Part shown: positions 1-10,582 of the stretch, in pieces
Layout: every line of letters starts with the position of its first letter
How positions within the stretch are numbered: the stretch's first letter is position 1
Origin: Sinonovacula constricta
Lineage: Eukaryota; Mollusca; Bivalvia; Cardiida; Solecurtidae
Direction of reading: 5' to 3'
NCBI GenBank assembly: GCA_007844125.1
Contig: CM017563.1
Coordinates: forward strand, 38,920,970 to 38,984,969
Length of the DNA stretch: 64,000 nucleotides
Notes under the pieces: generated by a model
The model's database searches: none
Seen by the model: the letters and a program-made list of their open reading frames with translations, nothing else
What the model was told of the DNA's origin: nothing
Program-made: the position numbers and the translations under genes

Positions 1-727
1 TTAAAAGCAACACTTGCTTGATGAAGCGAGTAACCAATTATTTGTAATGCAGTAAAGAACAGCACTTGCTGACTTAGTATTAATCAATAGTGTTTTACAG
101 TAAACTTAACTGTGGGAAGAATTTGCAAATTTATTATTTTTCAAGGTGACTTTTTTCTGTGGACACAGTTGCATTGGCTGTTGTAGGCGACACATCTTTT
201 GTAAATTTGTGTTTATAAAAGCCGATTAAAATATATTACTTTGCAGTGTCCCAGAATATTTACAATTTTTGTAGGAATAATTGTTAATGTTGTTAACTTA
301 TAAAATGAAGGTCTTTCACCTATAAACAGTAATATGGATTTCTAGAAAACACAGCTAAACATGAAATATTCACTTTTTTTTTTACAACTTTACATTCACT
401 GTCACATTACGATTATGAAGATTTTGTTACGAACTAAAAATACATTGTATTTATAATTATACTTACTTAAATTCATCCCAGTCATAAACTTCTTTATGAA
501 AGGCATTGAAAAAATAGAGTTTTGCTGGCCAATGACAGTGCAGTAAGCCGATGTGTCTCAAGTGTGACAAGAACATTTTATGACCTTTGCCCCATGATAT
601 CCCTGTGTATAGTACACAAATTAAGTCTTCTAGCTGGGATTTAACAGCATGGACTTAAGGTGGGCCACTCTAATGAAGGCCATTTTCTAATGCCTTTAAT
701 GAGCCCTGTAGAGAGGAAACTCCCTTA
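1..727. other. AT-rich sequence, nothing recognised
   Basis: No convincing reading frame, RNA gene or repeat structure is visible here; only short A and T runs occur. Confidence 0.5.
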
Positions 728-1083
728 AAGGTAATATCTGACAGTTTGCCTATATCTAATATATGTAACAATAACTGACCTCTATTTGGGTATTTGCAGA
801 TAATTTTTTCAGAAAAAAATATCATACTTTAATTAAATGGTTTTCAGCAGTATCTCAATTTTAGGGTATGAGCTTAAACATAAGTGGTCACGTGGTTTTC
901 ATAGTTTGAAAATAGCCAACTGTGCAGCATGGCTCAGACAGGAAATACATGTTTGTAATAATAACACTTTTCAGACAGGTGAAGGACATCAATAAACAGC
1001 ATTTGCAAGATCTGTTCAGGTCACAATGGCTTAATACAATGTTTAATGAAAATACTTTTGGTCCAAACTGTTGTTGCAGCCTT
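728..1083. repeat. Degenerate copy of the MITE at 9276-9759
   Basis: This segment aligns by eye with 9276-9759 in the same orientation. Shared landmarks include GTGGTCACGTGG, GCAAGATCTGTTCAG and the phrase around TGTTTAATGAAAATA. The ends (AAGGTAATATCTGACAG on the left, CTGTTGTTGCAGCCTT on the right) are decayed forms of the perfect inverted ends of the second copy. It lacks the roughly 130-bp central segment found there. No protein is encoded, so it is a non-autonomous relic. Confidence 0.7.
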
Positions 1084-1664
1084 TAATAAGCAGCCAATGG
1101 TAAGGTTGGTCATGTGAGGAACAAGCAAAACAATCCATTTTTAAAACTATTTACATTTTTTTTTCAGTTCTAAATCCAATCAAGACTTACGCTTAACATC
1201 AGTCTGATACAAATGAGGTTTAATTCTTTCCCATGTTAAAATGTGCATACATCCCCTAATGTTAACATTTATACCTATCTTAGATTATACATGCTATCTT
1301 CATGAATATGCTAAGCCAAAATGTTCTAATTAAGGGACTTTGAAAAGGAAAATACTGATTATATTGTAGCCTATGTTTATGAATTCCACCCAGAATCTTG
1401 CCATAATGTTGAGGGACGTTTATTTGCATTTGAATGACTGTTATGACTTGGTAACCTACCAGTACCGGTATGTTTTTATGTAAGTGATAGTTATAAATTG
1501 GTAACTTTTTAATATATTTGCATTTGAATGTCGGTTATGACTGATTATCTATCAAGCTGTTTTACTTAACATCTATTATTTGTATAGTGAGTGTTCTTAC
1601 ATTTAACTTGAATAACCAGATTTTGTTTCCTATTATTGTCTTGGGTCAATATTATGATTTATCC
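1084..1664. other. Intergenic, nothing recognised
   Basis: AT-rich sequence with no supported gene. A TTTGCATTTGAATG phrase occurs twice (about 1423 and 1517), suggesting a weak local duplication. Confidence 0.4.
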
Positions 1665-1830
1665 TGTACGCTGATAGAACAGCTAAAGGCTTTGTGATTT
1701 ATATTCTATACACTGATGGAAGAGCTTAATTCTTTGTGATTCTATCATGTACACTTATAGAACAGCTTTATTATTTGTGATTCTATCATGTACACTGATA
1801 GAAGAGCTAAATCCTTCCTGATGTCTATCT
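1665..1830. repeat. Tandem repeat, about 41 bp x 4
   Basis: Four consecutive units begin at about 1665, 1707, 1748 and 1789 with TGTACRCTGATAGAA-like phrases, followed by GAGCTWAAT and TTTGTGATTCTATCA. Unit spacing is 42, 41 and 41 bp with several mismatches each, so this is a small, moderately diverged minisatellite. Confidence 0.8.
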
Positions 1831-2732
1831 TGCAAAATTTTTGTCAATGTGTCATATATCAAAATCACATCAAATCAATTTGTGTAATAAGCTTGGTCTT
1901 ACAAATCCAATAAAAACACCATGTTGTACATTTTACGAGTCTTTGTATTAGCTTTTTTAGGTTTTGTTATATTATTATGTATAAAACCATTATTGACAGT
2001 GTTGTAAATTTCTGTATTAAAATGTGTTGCCATGGCAATATTTCGATGTTATACATGTAATGCTACACCAACTGTGATACCAAAAATAAACAGCCATCTT
2101 AACTTATTTTGTTTTATTATTTTTTCTTTATTATGTTTTATGTGTTCGACTGTCATGGATTCAAGTTGTGAGCTAAAGGTCCACTTTGCAATTCTTTCAG
2201 CATGCCTGAAAAAGCAAAACTTTCTAAAATAATTTTAAAATATTAGATTATCTGTTTTTTTTATTTTTTTAAGTAAATTGACATAACATTTTAAAAGGTT
2301 TGAGGATTTTTTCGTTTGAAAGCAGTTTTCTAGTGTCCAGTAATCTATTGTTATCACATGATTTCTCTTGTTTTCCATTTAATACACTCATTACATATTT
2401 TGTCATAAAATACAATAGTGTAATACAGCTTTTTTATTGATGACGTCATTAACGTCATGATAATGCAGATCATCTCATACCACTATTTCAACAAGTAGTG
2501 TTGTTAAAATTTCATTTAATTGTATGTTGGTGACTAAAATCGATAAAAAGAATCTGACACTTGCTGTCATTTAATACAAACACTTTGTAAAATAAATATA
2601 ATAAAGTAAATGACAACTCGTGTCAAATCATCTATATTAAAAACGGCATCAAACTATGAAATATGTGAAGCACTACCTGTGTTCTGACTCATTGAAATAT
2701 TTTATTTAATTCATCAGGTTATCACTGCTTTG
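1831..2732. other. Intergenic, nothing recognised
   Basis: An open frame of 66 codons at 2032-2232 has no splice support, domain or coding-like composition and I do not call it. The rest is AT-rich. Confidence 0.4.
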
Positions 2733-2860
2733 ATTTGAGACCTAGACTGGGCGAGAACTTTCATGTGTTGCGGTCTCACAGCTGTCCTACCATGTGCCAG
2801 TGGTTCTACCCAGGAATTTAATGATAAAGTCATGTTCTATCAATATAACCAAAATTGTGT
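2733..2860 (-). repeat. Dispersed repeat fragment (family also at 41860-42010)
   Basis: The segment containing TGTGCCAGTGGTTCTACCCAG followed by ATCAATATAACCAAAATTGTG matches the order seen at about 41905-42000 and, reverse-complemented, the body at 32136-32295. It is probably the body of an old SINE-like family. No intact tRNA head is visible. Confidence 0.5.
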
Positions 2861-3789
2861 CTGTGCTGTGTAAAATATAACCAACAAGGCTTTTGATATT
2901 AAAAGTTGGAAGGTTGGCTACATACTTTGTGAAATGGCGAACATAATTTAAGGAGACATAGCTAAAAGGACTACAAAGAAATGCTAAAATAAAAGGTAAC
3001 CACTTTTGTGCAAAAAAGTTGTATTGTCCTTTATTTTAAAGAGTTTTTTAAACTTTGACATAGGAGGCATTTTATTTTATAAAAATACAATACATCTAAT
3101 GGGACCAAAAAGCTGTTGAGCTTTGTGTCCGTGGATATTTTATAAAAAAAATCAACAGTACTAGCTGTTTAAAATTCTTCAACAATGTACTTATTTATGA
3201 CCAACAAGATCCTTTTCGAGTTATATTTTATTTATTTGTAAAATACAACTTATAATTTGTCTATATAATAAATACATATTTTACTATCAAGCGAATAAGG
3301 GAATTCTTAACACCAAATGCTGTATTCTGTTTTGTCCGAGTATGTACACATATAATATTTTTAATAATAATGTATATAAAAATACTTATATTGACACAAA
3401 GACGGCACAAAAACCATTAAAAAGGGTATAAATGTGATAAAAGATAGTGTCCCTGTTCATGATTCCAAAGCATATCTAATTAATAGTAATAAGATTTACA
3501 AAACAATAGAGGAAGCAACACATGTGTATGTTGACAGTAAAAACAACACCAAAGAAGAAGTATAAATGAAGGAAGGTCTTTCTTACAATGTTTTCAGTAA
3601 ATATTGCAGGAAAAGTGAAATTTGTCTAAAATATTGAAAATTAGGTAAACTGGCTTACATTTTTCTAATGATTTTTTTTCTGTATGACAGCAGTTTTCTA
3701 GTGTAAAGTAATATATTTCTCTTCAAGATCCTCAAACTATAAAATGTTTTAAGAACTATCTGTGTCCTGACCCCCTTAAATAAAAAAAA
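2861..3789. other. Intergenic, nothing recognised
   Basis: AT-rich, many T and A runs, no supported gene or repeat. Confidence 0.4.
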
Positions 3790-4018
3790 CATAGTAACAT
3801 ATATATGAAAATAATATAATGTATATAACAAAAAAAATATATATCACTTTCCGCCTTAGAAAAGGCATTTACATTGTAGCGAGAGGATTGACTTTGTATT
3901 GAAATGCATTTTTGGGATCTGCAATCTTGCTCTTCTTGAAGATGTTTATTCCCAGACAAGCCATGTAAAAATGCATCCTCAAAATGAAACAACTTACACT
4001 CAACTCTTGCATCTGAAG
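3790..4018 (-). CDS. Possible isolated exon, unknown product
   Basis: On the minus strand an acceptor-like TTAACTTCAG is followed by about 70 open codons rich in polar residues (VECKLFHFEDAFLHG near the start, NAFSKAESD near the end). No family is recognised and no strong donor is seen at the 3' side; GTAAATG inside the frame or GTGATA after it are the only choices. No partner exon was found. It could equally be chance open frame, so I give it low confidence. Confidence 0.18.
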
Positions 4019-4316
4019 TTAATATTTTCAATAGCGAGAAAATTATTTTATTAAAACTAATTTAAGATAATGATATTACTGCCAAGTAAACAAACTGTCT
4101 TCATTATGTACATGTACAAAAGATAAAATGTCTAGTTAACTAAACGGAAACACCTAACGTAGATATATCAATTTGAAATAAAACTATGCCCATTATTGAA
4201 ATGGTCTTCTCTAGAGCTGCCGCGCCCCCATCCCGCTAAGATAACTTGTTCATTGGGGACGCACTGGAGCGCGACCAGTATAATGTATGTATATATGTTA
4301 TATTATTGGCAACGCG

Positions 4317-4423
4317 CTATATATGGAATGCTCACTGAAATTTGCACATGGGGAAAGTCTGTTCTGCGGACTTTCATAACCTTGATAAAATACTGGTCAT
4401 ATATAATTCGGTACATGGAGTTC

Positions 4424-4500
<77 letters not shown>

Positions 4501-4765
4501 TATTTACATAAATTTGAATTAAAAAACAACAACAAACTGCCTGATACCATCTTTAGTTTAGTTTTAACATGTATATCTCAATTTCTTTTAAATTTGTTTT
4601 ATTCGTTTGCGTCGCCTTTGACGCTTTTCATCAACTGTTTTCTTGTATTTATATATGGAAGGCTCACTGATATTTGCACATAGGGTAAGTTTGTTTTGCG
4701 GACTTTCTAAATCTGGTAAAATACGGGTCCTAATTCGGTAAAGGGCGTTCTATTTAAAAAAATAT
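4317..4765 (+). repeat. Pair of direct repeats around an (AT)n tract
   Basis: About 110 bp beginning TATATGGAATGCTCACTG at 4317 is repeated as TATATGGAAGGCTCACTG at about 4651. Both continue through TTTGCACAT, GCGGACTTTC, AAAATAC and AATTCGGTA. A third, reverse-oriented copy lies near 36355-36440. Between the first two lie the (AT)n tract and a GCGTCGCCTTTGA phrase that recurs inverted at about 34850. This is a dispersed repeat family, probably a small mobile element, with no coding capacity. Confidence 0.6.
4430..4496. repeat. (AT)n microsatellite
   Basis: About 66 bp of uninterrupted AT dinucleotide. The Tyr-Ile open frames across it are artefacts of the repeat. Confidence 0.97.
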
Positions 4766-5350
4766 ATGTTAATAATGGTACGGTTCCCATTTCGACCCTT
4801 TCGTCTAGTCACTGATTGATATTCTTTTTTGTTATTTTATCACACATCAAACAATATTTAAGTTATTCGGAGACATGTATTTGCTGTATTGTGACTGTTG
4901 AAATATTATAAGAATTCCATATAGGTGTATAGCTTTGATTTTATCTGAATGAATAAGACAAGCAATGACTAAAAATTAATATGCATTAGTGTGAAATAAG
5001 CATATTTATGATAAAAATGTAGAATGAACAATATACAACATTAAAGTTGACAAAAGTCTATTTTATGATAAATTATATACAAATAATGGCATTTGATATG
5101 TTTGACATATTATCCAAAGAAGCTACTTTCAAGATTATAATGTTTTGCTTAGTTTAGAGTCATATGTGACTTCTGAATGAACTTTTTTCTGTCGCCAAAT
5201 ACTGTGTGTCAACCTATATGATCTTGTAGTGCGAATGTTTCAAAACTTAAAACGAGTAAAAGATAACCAGTTGTTCTTCTCACTTACCAAAGAATATATA
5301 TAACTAAAACCTTACTTTCGCTTTCGTCGGCCATAGTCGATCATAGCCGA
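4766..5350. other. Intergenic, nothing recognised
   Basis: AT-rich with no supported feature. A short repeated CATAGYCGATCATAG phrase occurs at about 5330-5355. Confidence 0.4.
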
Positions 5351-5515
5351 TCATAGCATTTTCTTAAAACACACCGAAATTAAACGGTGTCGTACGGTGT
5401 TTGTCCGACCCGAGGTGAATTCTAGATTTGTGCGAGTAAGTGATCTTATTCTTCTTTCCGAATAATTCAAAGCTGGCCTTCCACTCTTTCGAACCGGGAT
5501 TCCTGAGTCCACCAT
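5351..5515 (-). CDS. Small open frame, possibly an N-terminal exon
   Basis: A 54-codon ATG-to-stop frame on the minus strand in a locally GC-richer patch. It has a basic, AT-hook-like start (IPVRKSGRPAL) and an Arg/Thr-rich body. No domain is recognised and no clear splice partner is seen. An overlapping-strand 32-codon frame at 5538-5636 (MEESKCGSRNN...) lies head-to-head with it, so the patch could be a divergent promoter or just a GC-rich repeat. Confidence 0.2.
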   Translation of the reverse strand: MVDSGIPVRKSGRPALNYSERRIRSLTRTNLEFTSGRTNTVRHRLISVCFKKML

Positions 5516-5639
5516 TGTTATTTACAAATTAAGGGTCATGGAAGAAAGTAAATGCGGGTCACGGAATAATGCGCAATCTGACGTAACTGATCGGAACATT
5601 TCGGAATTCGGCCGAAGTAATTTAAATCTGTTATGATTG

Positions 5640-6687
5640 CCTAGTGGTATAAATTTTATAATTCGTTTTATTGACTCATTTGAAATGATGTTAACAACTT
5701 AATGATGATATATGTCATATAATTTATCTGAAACGTTATCTGTACCAAATTTTATGAAATTCCAAACCATTATCACTTTAAAGTAAGCTAAATTGAAGAC
5801 TCATATTATACGAACAACCCTCGTAAGCATTTTGTGTAACGGCGTTAAGTGTTTAAATACAGTCATGCTCAAAGCAGTTTAACAAATCTGCAATCAATGG
5901 TTCACAGTTCATTACAATTGGCATACCAAGGTCGTGTCTAATATAAGGAATCGTCACATGTTATGGACATGTCTTATGCAGTAGGAAACACAAAGCTGCA
6001 CAAGGATCAATTCACGTCCTCATTGTGTGTTTAACTAGGAATTCATTGGTAGAAAACAACAACATTAATTTGGTTTTCTAATAGCGACTTGCTCACAATC
6101 ACTTTTTTAAAATAAGAATAATTTGCATGTAATTAATAATAATTTAGTTGTAATTAAATAATGAGGTTAATAGTTTACAGCGTTTAAAAAACATAATTAT
6201 CATCTGCAGAGTAATTAAAATTTTAGTTTTCAAGTTAGTCGTAAGATCGAAAAATGTACGGAACAAAATAATTGAATTTTTATATCTTCTTTACAATATT
6301 TTCCAACTTAATTGCATACTGAAGCTGTGTTCTGTCAGCATGCAACTAATATCACTTCTACAATATATTGGGAGTGTTAATAATATTATAAAGAAATCGT
6401 ATTGAAAGTTTGAAAAGGACTAACAGCTGTGTTTAGTGTAAGAACCTTTGATTCAATCAATTTATTATTTATTTAGGAAAAGGATTTTAAGTTTGAGTGA
6501 TCTAAGGCCCAATAAATCACGGTTTTGAGTTCAGATGCATATTAATTTATTCCCGCAGGCCCTATGTCTGAGTGATAAGATTTACGGATCTCAAAGAAAG
6601 AAGAATGTTTATTTTATCACATATGATGTTGCTATAAAATGTGATTCCAAGTAACTTAAGAAAAAAATCAAGTTCAGAATTAAACGG
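5640..6687. other. 3' flank of the membrane-protein gene, nothing recognised
   Basis: AT-rich, no supported gene. Any 3' UTR of the minus-strand gene ending at 6688 would lie in the right part of this stretch; AATAAA-like strings on the minus strand are too common here to assign one. Confidence 0.35.
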
Positions 6688-6926
6688 TTAATTACATCTA
6701 GAAAATATAAAGCCGATTTCCGCTAGAAAACAAATAAAAAAACAGAAGAGAGATACCGCATGGGCTACCGTGATACAACCGTCCTTACAATCGTCCCATT
6801 GAATCGAACAACAGTCGTGTGTCGCCCTACAACACTTTATAATATCGGATACACAAACAAGGACGAGTCTGAATATCCCACGGAATACTTCTAGCGTGAT
6901 CTGACTTGTGCCAAACGAAATATTTC
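6688..6926 (-). CDS. Four-pass membrane protein, terminal exon (exon 3)
   Basis: Terminal coding exon of the minus-strand gene whose exon 1 is at 10328-10557 and exon 2 at 8783-8924. A good acceptor (TGTTTCTATTTTAG) precedes GA AAT ATT. Joined to the G left over from exon 2 this makes a Gly codon and continues in one frame for 78 residues to a stop. It encodes a hydrophobic stretch (GIFRLVLVCVSDII), a Cys-rich loop with CC, CC, C and C within about 22 residues, and a last hydrophobic helix (AVSLFCFFICFLAEIGFIF) ending in SRCN. With exons 1 and 2 the protein would be about 200 residues with four membrane segments. That architecture resembles tetraspan families (claudin/MARVEL/LHFPL size class), but I see no signature of any one of them. 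Confidence 0.55.
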
Positions 6927-7062
6927 CTAAAATAGAAACACATTTTATTATTAAAACATAAGAGAACAATATAGTTTAGTTAATTTATTTGATGTGGGGC
7001 TTGGGGTGGGGTGGGTTGGGGTAGAAGCGTATGGGTGCGAGGTGTTTTATCATCTCATGATT

Positions 7063-7105
7063 GTCCCGAGGATGGAATTACCCGAGGAGTTCCGATTGAT
7101 TTCTC
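7063..7105 (+). repeat. Dispersed repeat shared with 27424-27465
   Basis: GATTGTCCCGAGGATGGAATT and the following CCCGAGGAGTTCCGATTG match 27424-27465 with few mismatches in the same orientation. The second copy lies inside an inverted-repeat element, so this is probably a fragment of the same family, located in intron 2 of the membrane-protein gene. Confidence 0.65.
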
Positions 7106-7744
7106 AGATGTTAACATGAATCACTGAAAGCTAACAGTGTGTTTTAGGAAAGTGCTGGAGGCTAAGAGATTCTTGGTGCGGCGCAGATGCTTTCAAAACT
7201 GTTAAGCTAACATAAATCAGTATCCTACCATCACCTCGAACATTATAGATGTAAAGTCCCGTGTTATAACATCTTCTTTATGAAACACAAATGTAGAAAA
7301 CCTGTAAAAAGCGCATGTGCTGACGTAAAATTCTTCAAAACCTACACATTATTCATTTATCAGTGTTAGTTTGTAAACATGGATTTTTAAAACAACAGAA
7401 CTTGGATTATTCCTATAAAAAAACAACAACGTGCACGTTGGCAAGCCTCGCCGATTTAGATTTGTCTCAGCCTCGTGTAATAACATTTCCTTTATTCAGA
7501 TACTAAGTGACTAACATAGTAGGCTATTCTCTATTTATCTGATCGGTGCTAGTGTAAAGTATATCGAAAACATAATATAAATAACCGTAATTATAACAAC
7601 ACAAAGAACAACCACTTTTAAAGTAATACTTGCTTATTACTATGCAATAGTTTTACTTATAGTGTTTACTTTACTATTAATATTACAATTTTTTTTGAAC
7701 GCAGTTGCCAATACTCCAAGAACGGAAGGACGGACATTTGTATT

Positions 7745-8140
7745 GAATGTTTAATCGTCGGAGCCAACGGCTACTAAATACGGTTTCACCCCATCCGTAC
7801 ACCGTGGGATTTTTATCCACGATATCGCCGTATTAGAGGGTTAAATTTAAATAGATATCAGCCAATCAAAACAACGCTTACATTTCCGCTAATCGTACGT
7901 ATGGACGTAGCTAAGTATCTGGAAACTTGTATTCTCCTTGCATTGATGACGTCATTTTGGAAGGAAAGCCGAAAGTTACAAGCCTTATCATTGGGCTGGA
8001 CTCTTTATCGGATTATGAAGCGACCAATAAAATATCATTACCAGAAATGGCGAAAAGTGAACTAAATATCCCACAGGCGATGAATGGAGATTAACGGAAT
8101 GGATCGGTCGTGGGTGTCCGTCGATGTGAATGTGTATGTA
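7745..8140. repeat. Possible MITE with degenerate inverted ends
   Basis: The left end carries TTTAATCGTCGGAGCC. The right end carries GGTGTCCGTCGATGTGAAT, preceded by GATGAATGGAGATTAACGGAA. The right part is alike to 29690-29740, where inverted ends are clearer. The termini are too decayed to fix boundaries or a TSD. Confidence 0.4.
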
Positions 8141-8427
8141 GGTAATTGCCAGCGTGAAAGTGTTTAAATATAATAGGCTCTAACAAAAAAAAACTAAAGA
8201 CAAAACTGAATTGTGATAACCACGTATTTTAGATGTACGATGATGCGTACATATCGATAGACATATGGGAGTACATAAAAGATAATATATTGAATCAAAT
8301 GTTAATGTAAACTTCAAACGATTGTATGATTGCATGATTGTATGCTAGAAAAAGAAATAATAGCACATGGATGTTCCCACTTCTGCATGCGTGTAACTAG
8401 GAGGGTCTCGGTATGCTAACACAAATA

Positions 8428-8585
8428 TTTATTGTTTAGATAATATTTTTCTGGTACATGGTATTATGTATACAAAGAACAATGTTTAAATCTTTCTTAA
8501 ATTTAACTTGCTTGTCACATTTAAAGTGAAATGAGAGGAGCAGTAAAGACAAAATAGTCTAGTATGTCCTTAATATCGGAAGTGC
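8428..8585 (+). repeat. Dispersed repeat shared with 35153-35315
   Basis: The two segments share, in the same order, ATTGTTYAGATA, TATACAAAGAAC, ATGTTTAA, CATTTAAAGTRAAATG and TCTAGTATGTC. Divergence is substantial, so the copies are old. No coding capacity. Confidence 0.6.
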
Positions 8586-8782
8586 AGTCTAGAGTGTTTC
8601 TGGAATTAAAAGCTTTTAAGTTTTTTACTATTAAAATTGGAAATTATCTATTATATTTTATATTATATATATAATATGTATGGTCCGAAGTTCTTGAGAA
8701 AGAGGAGATGGGGGTTCGGATGTGGGGTGTCAGGTGGTTGTTTTCTAGATTCGCAATGCACAATAGATTCAGTAATGATTAC

Positions 8783-8924
8783 CTTTGCATCTGCACTCCG
8801 TATTAAATACTATAACACAGATGCTCATTGCGGAGGCGGACAAATAGGCAACGATCGTAAAAACCAATGGAAAGCCACGAGACGACTTCTTACATTTACA
8901 GAACTCGCAAATGTACAACAGAAT
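8783..8924 (-). CDS. Four-pass membrane protein, exon 2
   Basis: A 142-nt minus-strand exon bounded by a strong acceptor (TACATTTCTTTACAG) and donor (CAAAG then GTAATC). It enters in phase 0, matching the phase-0 end of exon 1, reads 47 codons without a stop, and leaves one base (G) that fits the two bases opening exon 3. The peptide opens with the end of a membrane segment and a Cys/Lys cytoplasmic-like stretch (YICEFCKCKKSSRG). It then has a clear hydrophobic helix (FPLVFTIVAYLSASAMSICV) and ends NTECRCK. Phase agreement on both sides is the main reason to call it real. Confidence 0.58.
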
Positions 8925-9275
8925 CTGTAAAGAAATGTATAAAATAGACTGAAACCCTTATAGTCACTGATGAAATAAATATTGCCCTCTATTACAGCGT
9001 ACATTTTATGACATGTTTCGATTTTGAGCGAGCAATGGTTTCGAAATAAATTACACTAACGCTCGCAAAGTTTAATATACACATAAGCACGCATATTCAC
9101 ATATAGACGCCCGTATGCACTCACTTTATAACTTACTTAGCGTAAACACATACCATGAATCCGGGCTGACCAGTCGTAAACTCTTTTGTTGTTGTTTAAG
9201 AATAGCAGCCATAAAACTACTGTTGTGTGCGATTCTTTTAATTCGGAAATATTTAAACCAGGGCCTTTTTTGTTG

Positions 9276-9759
9276 AAGGTGGCATCCGACAATTTACCTA
9301 TATGTAATAATATGTAACAATGTCTGGTCCCTGTTTGGGGTATCTGTACATAATTTCTGCACAAAAATCATACTTTAGTCTAACTTTTGACGATTTTCAA
9401 GAGTATCTCAATTTTAAGACAGTTATACTCTTAAATCAACGCATATTCATTCTTTTCAAATCTATAAATAAGAACGATCGGGATTCCAGCTAAAAATAGA
9501 CATCGACGTCACAGCGGATGACGCGGATGAGCTAAAACATATGTGGTCACGTGGTTTTATTTGTTTAAAAATTGTTAACTGTGCAGCGTGACTCAGATAG
9601 GAAATACAATTTTGTAATGCCGATGGTGACGTTATGGTTTATTTTCAGACAGATGTAGGGCATCAATAAGAAGAATTTTGCGAGATCTGTTCAGATAACA
9701 ATGGTTTATTATTACGTTTAATGAAAATATTTTTGGCCCAAACTGTCGGATGCCACCTT
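9276..9759. mobile_element. MITE with perfect 16-bp terminal inverted repeats
   Basis: AAGGTGGCATCCGACA at 9276-9291 is exactly the reverse complement of 9744-9759, and the match continues imperfectly for about four more bases inward. The 484-bp element has no coding capacity. It lies in intron 1 of the membrane-protein gene, and a decayed relative is at 728-1083. The superfamily is not assigned because no unambiguous TSD is visible. Confidence 0.8.
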
Positions 9760-10327
9760 TAAAGCATTGAATTACAAAATAAAAAAGTCTGATTTTTTAG
9801 TTATTATTAAAGAACGCGACAGCATGCACATCCATATATACATGATATAAATGCTAAGACACACAAATGGGACGCGTCGGCTATTGTTGGAAAAACATAT
9901 CATACGTATTTGTACGTTTACAATGTTCAGAAAGGGGCATGCATTGTATTCTAAAAATACATGTATAATTTTTGGATTTAAATGAAGCATGCGAACAACT
10001 CTATGAAAAACAACAGCACACAATCACAGTATTTGTAGGTGTTGAAAAAGTTAATACACCAAACGCATGTGCGAACAATACGATCAGAACCTATGTGAGA
10101 CTGGTTTTACAAATCGTAACACAACATCCCGTTTTCATTCCAAATATATATTTAAGATTTCTAACGGTTTTCCCGTTGCAGTAATTGTATAACAGTATAA
10201 CATGCTCTTTAATTTAAACAAATAAAATACGTTAACTTGAATTTGCAAATAAATGATATAAAAATCAATGTTAAACAGTAATTATACATAAGTAATTCGC
10301 TTAATAATGTGAAATGACGTGTTTTAC

Positions 10328-10557
10328 CTGATATGCATTTCCCAAATTTCCGATGATAAAGAATGCCATAAAAACATTCGAAATGGTGAGTTGCTTTTCA
10401 CAAACATGTTCTGTTATTGACTCAGAACGGGTGTTGTTGCTTATAACAGTTTCCTCCTTCGCCAGGCCTATATACCCTAGTACGCCCATAACAACATCTA
10501 ACACAATTAGCCCAATACCGAAGCGCGCACCGCTATATCACATGCCTTAAGATCCAT
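10328..10557 (-). CDS. Four-pass membrane protein, exon 1 (frame disrupted near the start)
   Basis: Minus-strand exon ending at a clean donor (GCATATCAG then GTAAAAC), phase 0. The long frame encodes a first membrane segment (GARFGIGLIVLDVVMGVLGY), a loop with NNT (a possible N-glycosylation site) and one Cys, and the start of a second membrane segment (VFMAFFIIGNLGNAYQ) that exon 2 completes. An ATG at 10557 with a plausible N-terminus (MDLKAC) lies one frame off: a single-nt gain between it and GARFG would join them. Otherwise the first in-frame ATG is at 10489, inside membrane segment 1. A good acceptor (TTTACTTTCAG) just upstream suggests the 5' UTR is spliced (exon start about 10582). 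The indel may be real decay or an assembly error. Confidence 0.5.
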
Positions 10558-10582
10558 CTTTTATTGACGATTATTTATGATC

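Noticed and set aside
9137..9364. 75-codon minus-strand frame with a GTATGT donor-like end (about 9173)
   Set aside because: Most of the frame is MITE sequence. The non-MITE part could be an exon between exons 1 and 2 of the membrane gene, but exons 1 and 2 already join in phase 0 without it and it would shift the phase.
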